From Alligator mississippiensis (Eukaryota; Chordata; Crocodylia; Alligatoridae): a stretch of 64,000 nucleotides of DNA. The notes below the pieces were generated by a model. It saw nothing but the letters and a program-made list of their open reading frames with translations. It was not told the DNA's origin and searched no databases. Below, in pieces: positions 58,761-64,000 of the stretch. Position 1 is the stretch's first letter. The number at the start of each line of letters is the position of its first letter. The stretch covers positions 149,201,433 to 149,265,432 of the forward strand of contig NC_081824.1 of the NCBI RefSeq assembly GCF_030867095.1, in the 5' to 3' direction. Made by a program: the position numbers and the translations under genes.

Positions 58761-59211
58761 GGCCGCGTCCAGACCAGCACAGTCATGTAGCCTGCAGCAC
58801 CACATACCTCAGGTTCGGGCATTTCCTGTACGGCTATCTGGCAGCATTGTGGGGTGTTTGTTTTTTTTTTGATCCCTGGAAATCCAGGAGTCAAACAAAA
58901 AAACCCTCAAAATACTTGCACCAAAAAGTGGGGTGGTGCATGAGGGGACAGTGCACGTTGTCCAAAAAATGGAGCCTTGCTGGCCAGAGCTACACTCCAG
59001 CTGCCAGGCAGGCTCCAAGAGCAATGGAGCTGCAGCTTCCCTGGCCCTCACGTAAGGCTGCTGGGGCCACCAACTGCACTCGTCTCAGCCTCCCCTACCC
59101 CACCTGGGGCAACCTGTTGCATGCCACAGGCGTTCCCCAGCAGCAGCACAAGGTGTCCCGCTGCTAGTTGTTCCCGGAGAACCAGATGTCCACGCTTGTC
59201 TGGATGCAGCC
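58761..59211. mobile_element. Harbinger-like MITE, 451 bp, 3-bp target duplication
   Basis: The left end GGCCGCGTCCAGACCAGCAC and right end CGCTTGTCTGGATGCAGCC are inverted relatives, flanked by AAT on both sides. It shares ends with 61578-62200. A small hairpin TTTGATCCCTGGAAATCCAG / GGAGTCAAA lies at about 58869-58897. Confidence 0.8.
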
Positions 59212-59489
59212 AATGGGGACAAAAGTAATGAAACCATGTTTTATTTTCTGCTGCTTTCAAACGGAAGAGAGACGAAATTGCATTGTTCCTTACCCACGCC
59301 TTAAATAATACAGTAGTGCATACCTTATTTCAAAATGTTGAAACTGGGCTCTCTGCTGGACTCTTCCCAACTTATCTACAGCCTTCTTAATGTGCAGTGC
59401 CCCAACTGGACATAATGGTCCAGGTAAGACTTCACCAGTTCCGAACAAATTAAAAGAATAACTTCCCTTAACTTAACAGCAATGCTCCT

Positions 59490-59756
59490 AGAATCATAGG
59501 AAAGTAGTGCTGGAAGAGACTTCACAAGGTAACATAGTTGAGCCTTCCACTCAATACAAGATCATCCTTAAGTGACTCTAAATCATCCTGGCCAAGTGAC
59601 TGGACATCCTGCTCTTCACTAGGTAGCCTGTTCCAATGCTTTACCACCCTCAAAGTCAGAAAGTTCCTCCTAATTTCCAGTCTAAATTTCCTCTGCTGCA
59701 GCTTGAGTCCATTGTTCCTAATCCTGCGCTGGACAGCCACAGTGAAAAGTCCTGTA
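59490..59756 (-). mobile_element. CR1 LINE 3' end, inverted
   Basis: On - it encodes GLKLQQRKFRLEIRRNFLTL and VVKHWNRLPS, the CR1 ORF2 C-terminus, then the conserved 3' end. It is 5'-truncated and homologous to 13470-13724. Confidence 0.93.
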
Positions 59757-59818
59757 TGCTCACTAAAACTGCCTTTCAGGCATCAGGTATCTTTCTAACA
59801 TAGCCCAGTATACTAGGA

Positions 59819-60078
59819 CGGGGTCATCAACCAGGGGTACGCTTACCCCTGAGGGTACTTGGGAAGGCCCCAGGGGGTACATGGTAGCAGTGCGGAGAAG
59901 CGGGGGCACTTCCGGTTCTGCTGGCAGCACTCCTGGTTTCACCCCCCCCCCCCCCCCCCGCTCATTGATTGGCTGCTGGGGGACGCCCCCGCCTGTCAAT
60001 CCACCAGCCAGGTAATTCCCTGCTTCTCAACTGCAGCTGGGGGTACACCAACCGAAAAAGGTTGTCATACTCCTAGCA
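59819..60078. mobile_element. hAT-type copy, about 260 bp
   Basis: GGGGTCATCAACCAGGGGTA and CGCTTACCCCTGAGGGTACT at the left face GGTTGTCATACTCCTA at the right. It contains an 18-base C run (59942-59959). The exact duplication is unclear. Confidence 0.65.
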
Positions 60079-60968
60079 CAGGGGTTTTCAACAAGGGACT
60101 TTCCATGTTAAACGAGGAAAAGACCACGTCTCAGAATCAAGTATTACATTGAAAAACCTCAAGAAAAACCCAGAAACCAAGACATTTGAAAGTTGTTTGC
60201 TTTTCTATTTTTTGTTCAATAAACAAAAATAATCTAAAAACCAAAACAGTTGCATGTGTACTATATTTCTATGGGATGAAAGGACTGTGGTTAAACAGCG
60301 CGCATGCAAGCCTACTATGTCTAAAGTGTTAATAGGAATAATGTAAACAATTGGTAGTATAGTCTTATAACACAAAAAGTCACTAGTTATGAAACATACT
60401 ACACAACATTTTTTTTTAACCTGAAGATTTCTACCATACTCTTGTTGGCCTTTGTTTGCGTGTCGCAGTTATTTTACTATTCAAGATTACAACCAAAGCT
60501 TCCTTTTTATGTGGTCATTTAGCTTTTTATTCAATTCTTTACAATGCAAAAAAGTGCCCCAAATATTTTACACCTTACTAAGGATAACCTCCTCCTTCCT
60601 GCTTCCACTTCCCACAGAATCCAGCTTCATTCCAGCATGTGTGACCAAAATCTGATTGTGAAAACCAGGTATGAGTTCTGACGAGAAAAATCACAGTTTT
60701 CAAAGACAAGTGGATACTTAACTCCTCTAGGTACACTTTGGATCTCATTCACATTACATATATATTGATAGTGATAGGTAGGAAAAGAATTCAATCTAAT
60801 ATTATAACAGCTTTTGAGCCAGCATTTTTGTTTAAAAAAAGTTATTGCATTTGGTACCTTCCCCTTGCACCATGGTCTCTGGAGCTGCCTCGGTTATATA
60901 AGAACTAGTGTAAACTCCCACATTTTTCCAACATTATCAGTAGCAAATATAACCGGAAAAGAAATGTA

Positions 60969-61219
60969 CAGCAAAAGCGCTGTTATCCAGCATTTTACTA
61001 ACCAGAATATCCTATGAACTGCAATTCTGGCTGGATGCAGGGGGAGGGGAAGCTCTCATGCAGCCGCCACCACCCACCACCCTGCACTGCTGCAGCTCCA
61101 CGTCCAGCCAAAACGTCCACCCTGCACTGCCGCCGAAAACAGCCATCCTTAGGAAACTGGAATTTTTAGATACCCGGCACCCCCCATTCCCCACATGCTG
61201 GATAACAGGGCTTTTACTG
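60969..61219. mobile_element. Tigger-like (Tc1/mariner) MITE, 251 bp
   Basis: The ends CAGCAAAAGCGCTGTTATCC and GGATAACAGGGCTTTTACTG are inverted repeats, with TA on both sides. No coding region. Confidence 0.88.
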
Positions 61220-61577
61220 TAATATCTATTATCTATATAAATAATTATTTGCAATAAAAAAGCCTAAGAAACAAACTGAAAGAGCAAACGTTTGCAGAGT
61301 CCATTTTTAAAACAGTGCATACACCCTGACAAGGTTGAAGCAGTCTTTCCTATGTTGATTACAGCACTTAGAACATTGAGAACAATGCTAATATAGCTGA
61401 CTAGCTTATCTGACATTATGAAAGCATAGGAGCATGATGACCGCAGCCAGCAATATTGAAATATGGACTTTCTTGAGTACATGAAATATTCTGCCATTTT
61501 TAGGTTGTGAAATGGATGACTGAAACATGCATTTTTGCAAGGACATCACACACAGGACTACTTGATTTTGACACATT

Positions 61578-62200
61578 GGCTGTATCTACACAAGCAGGTA
61601 TGTGCCTTTCCAGCAGCACAAATAGTAGTAGCACAAATTTGCGCTGCTACTTCATGCCACAGTGCATGCACCTGTCTGTATGATTTGCAGAGGGAACACA
61701 TTGTCCTGCTGCTCCAAGTGCTACAGAGGGGGTCTGGCTGGGGCACAAGGTGTTCAGTAGGGGCTAGCCATCCTCTGCACTGAAGCATCCTGTGCCCAGC
61801 CACCTGGGGGAGCAGGCAGCCTTGGGCTGTCCAAGGCTGCCTGCTCCCCCATCTCCATCATTATGGAACCCCCATGCTGAGACACCCTGAACCCCAGCCA
61901 GCTGCTCACTGGGCTGCAGCATGCCTCGAGACAGGGGGGCAGGCAGCCTTGGGCTGGCTGTTCAGCTGTCTCCGTGTGTCTCAGCACAGGGGCACCCCCA
62001 TTTCTGCGTTTGTCTGCCATTTTCTGTTGTTGGGTTTGTTTGTTTTTTCCTGCTGGAAAATCCCAGTATCAAATTTTGCCCCAGTGCTGCAAATTAGCTG
62101 TGCCATACACTGATTAAAGATGCAACTTTTGCAGTTTATGGCACTGCAAAGAGGTTTGCAGCGCCACAAATTACATGCGTCTCCACGTCTGGATCCAGCC
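61578..62200. mobile_element. Harbinger-like MITE, 623 bp, 3-bp target duplication
   Basis: The left end GGCTGTATCTACACAAGCAG and right end TCCACGTCTGGATCCAGCC are inverted relatives, flanked by ATT on both sides. Longer inner inverted pairing includes GCACAAATTTGCGCTGC with GCAGCGCCACAAATTA-type words. Two inner blocks (near 61800-61850 and 61930-61960) share AGGCAGCCTTGGGCTG. Confidence 0.82.
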
Positions 62201-62900
62201 ATTGTGATCTTCATTAACTGAGTTCTAAATATAAATCATGCATTCCATGATAAACCTGAACTAATGATCTGTAGAAAAGCCTTGTTTTTTGTACCGCTGG
62301 TAAGAGACTACATTTTACACTAGCAACATTTAAAAATCAAACACTGAGGTTTTTTTGTGCTATTTTGATTAAAAATATGGGAGGCAACATAAAATAAACT
62401 GAATTTGCTGTTTATTCATCACAGATTCTTCTGATAATGCAGAGCTGGATTTCAAGTTGTTAAGGAAAATATTAAATTTTTAGTAGCTGGAAAAAGAATT
62501 GTTAGCATTTTTGAAACCTGAAAAAGCATAGGAGGCAGCCTATGATCAAGGGGAAATATATTAACTGTATGTATAAACAGTTTATAGTGAAATAATTAAC
62601 TGTTCACGATAGTTAAAACTATGCCAAGATGTCTGAGACAGTCTGTAGCCTGGATTTTTTAAAAGAAAGCACTGCTTTCCTCCACATTTGTAAATTATCT
62701 AAAAGCAAAAAATCCACGACTGTTAATGTTCTTAGATTGTGTAGGTTAATTGATGCAAGGGGAAAGTTTCAAAGCAAATTCTACTGCTGCAAAATTCATA
62801 AGACCATACACATAATGGCAATCAAATGCACCTGTCAAAGTGGAATGGAACACTTCACTTCTACTCCATTATTTGCTTTCTATATTATACCAGTCTAAGA

Positions 62901-63192
62901 CAAAGGTTAAAAACTTATGGCCCGTGGGCCAGATACAGCCCACAAAGGGATTGCATCTGACCCGAGACTGCTTAATCCAGTTCACAATTTACTAAGGGCA
63001 TGCTGATTTTGCCAGCTGGTTTACGTTTTGCTAACAGCCAGCCTATCTGCTCCAAGCAGGTGCTAATGCCCATAGTGGAAGGCTATTCTCCTGGCTGCAG
63101 CCTGCATTCACAGTTGGGGAACGACACTTGGCCCACGGTGCCAGCCAGGTTGAAAGCTGTGGCCTACATCTGCAAAAGGCTGCTGACCCCTG
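62901..63192. mobile_element. hAT MITE, about 292 bp
   Basis: The left CAAAGGTTAAAAACTTATGG with GGCCAGATACAGCCCACAAA and the right GGCTGCTGACCCCTG fit the hAT group with 'caggggtcagcaacc' ends. The flanking duplication is decayed. Confidence 0.7.
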
Positions 63193-63352
63193 GTTTTAAG
63201 AAACAGCAATCTCAAAGTAATGAAATCTGCCAAGCTAAAATTAGTGTATTTGGTATGCAACTTGAGACGCAGGTATGAATAGTCTGTGAGCTAGTACCAG
63301 CCACAAACTGACCCTAATTGGAATCTTGCTCACCTATGTTAATAGTCAAGTA

Positions 63353-63575
63353 CAGTAAAAGCTCTGTTATCAGGCATGAGTCGGGGAATGGGGGGGTGCC
63401 AGTAATCTAAAAATGCCAGTTACCTGAGGCACGGGTTTCTGGCCACATGTGGAGTGGTGAAAGCACAGGGTGGTACATAGTGGCCGCTACCGCCACGTGC
63501 AAGCTTCCCCCCCCTCCTGATGTCTGGCTGGAAATTCTGGTTAGAGTGTGCTGGTTAACACAGAGTGCACAAACA
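63353..63575. mobile_element. Tigger-like MITE, inverted relative of 60969-61219
   Basis: CAGTAAAAGCTCTGTTATC after TA matches the reverse complement of the right end of the 60969 copy; CTGGCTGGAAATTCTGGTTA is shared. The right end is degraded and approximate. Confidence 0.75.
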
Positions 63576-64000
63576 GCTCTTTTGTGACTTTTCATTCCTA
63601 TAATTAGGAAAAGCACTTCTTCAGAAGTAGATGGCATCTTTCTAATCCTGAGTTACTACGCTTGCAGTTATGTGTAAAAAAAAAAACAAAAACGAAAAAA
63701 CCAGACAGACAAAGTTGGAAGTTTCTCTTTACTTTAAATGTTGTTTTGTTCCCTTTTTGAGGGGGTGGGCAGGGAGGAGCTTATACACAGCAGAAAAGAC
63801 TACAAAAAGACAGACGTGTAAAACCACATGCTTTGAAGAGATTCAATGGCAGATACTATAAAAAAAATACTGTCAGCTTGCAAAATAAGTTTATCTTAAG
63901 AAAAATACTGTTTCCATAAAACTACTCATTGTACATTTATGTCCTACAACGATGGAGACAAAGCATGCCATAATATTTTAGAGGTCAGTTTTAATTCTAA

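Larger units (their letters stand above)
48454..64000 (-). other. RAB4A: RAB4A intron 1 (partial, over 15.5 kb)
   Basis: From exon 2 to the right edge no exon 1 (expected to encode MSQTAMSETY-like residues) was found on -, nor a CpG island of host type. The region is filled with DNA transposon copies, one CR1 tail and one hammerhead-like repeat. The stretches 48460-49165, 49445-50040, 51270-52370, 53660-54700, 54990-55885, 57490-58755, 60090-60960, 62205-62895 and 63580-64000 show no gene or named repeat; 54420-54640 may be an old MITE. Confidence 0.75.

Noticed and set aside
62630-62660. ATGTCTGAGACAGTCTG as RAB4A exon 1 (resembles ATG TCT GAG AC...)
   Set aside because: It is on the + strand, opposite to RAB4A, continues as unrelated sequence, and has no donor in phase.

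Overview
The window is a stretch of vertebrate nuclear DNA holding two convergent host genes. CCSAP (centriole, cilia and spindle-associated protein) runs on the + strand and is complete, with three coding exons at 159-450, 10511-10779 and 20339-20512. RAB4A (small GTPase of early/recycling endosomes) runs on the - strand; its coding exons 2 to 7 lie between 48453 and 37314, and its first exon lies beyond the right edge. All splice sites read are GT/AG with matching phases, and both frames join without gaps. The two proteins are not known to work together; they are neighbours in tail-to-tail order.

Organism: CR1 LINE copies with the typical 3' tail, old L2 and MIR pieces, and a very dense set of short non-autonomous DNA transposons (hAT, Tigger-like, Harbinger-like) point to a non-avian sauropsid, most likely a crocodilian. 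A turtle cannot be excluded by eye. Birds are unlikely because they carry few DNA transposons of this kind.

Layout: 1-158 CpG-rich TATA-less promoter of CCSAP; 159-24790 CCSAP exons, two 10-kb introns and a 4.2-kb 3'UTR; 24790-31475 intergenic spacer holding two apparent solo LTRs (25070-26308 and 30043-30760, each starting TGTC, ending GACA and flanked by identical 5-bp duplications), hAT copies and CR1 tails; 31475-37313 long, repeat-poor probable 3'UTR of RAB4A; 37314-48453 RAB4A exons and introns; 48454-64000 the start of RAB4A intron 1, made almost wholly of transposon copies.

The most interesting structures are: a dispersed repeat (five loci) whose centre resembles the catalytic core of a hammerhead ribozyme, one locus carrying two copies in inverted order; an LTR that carries a roughly 48-bp minisatellite with one inverted unit making a near-perfect 31-bp hairpin; a tandem hAT doublet sharing three copies of its target duplication; a foldback repeat with a MITE nested in one arm; and GC-rich hAT derivatives, one with an internal palindrome. 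I found no CRISPR array, operon, tRNA, rRNA or bacterial sequence. Element boundaries and duplications were read by eye, so family names are class-level unless stated.
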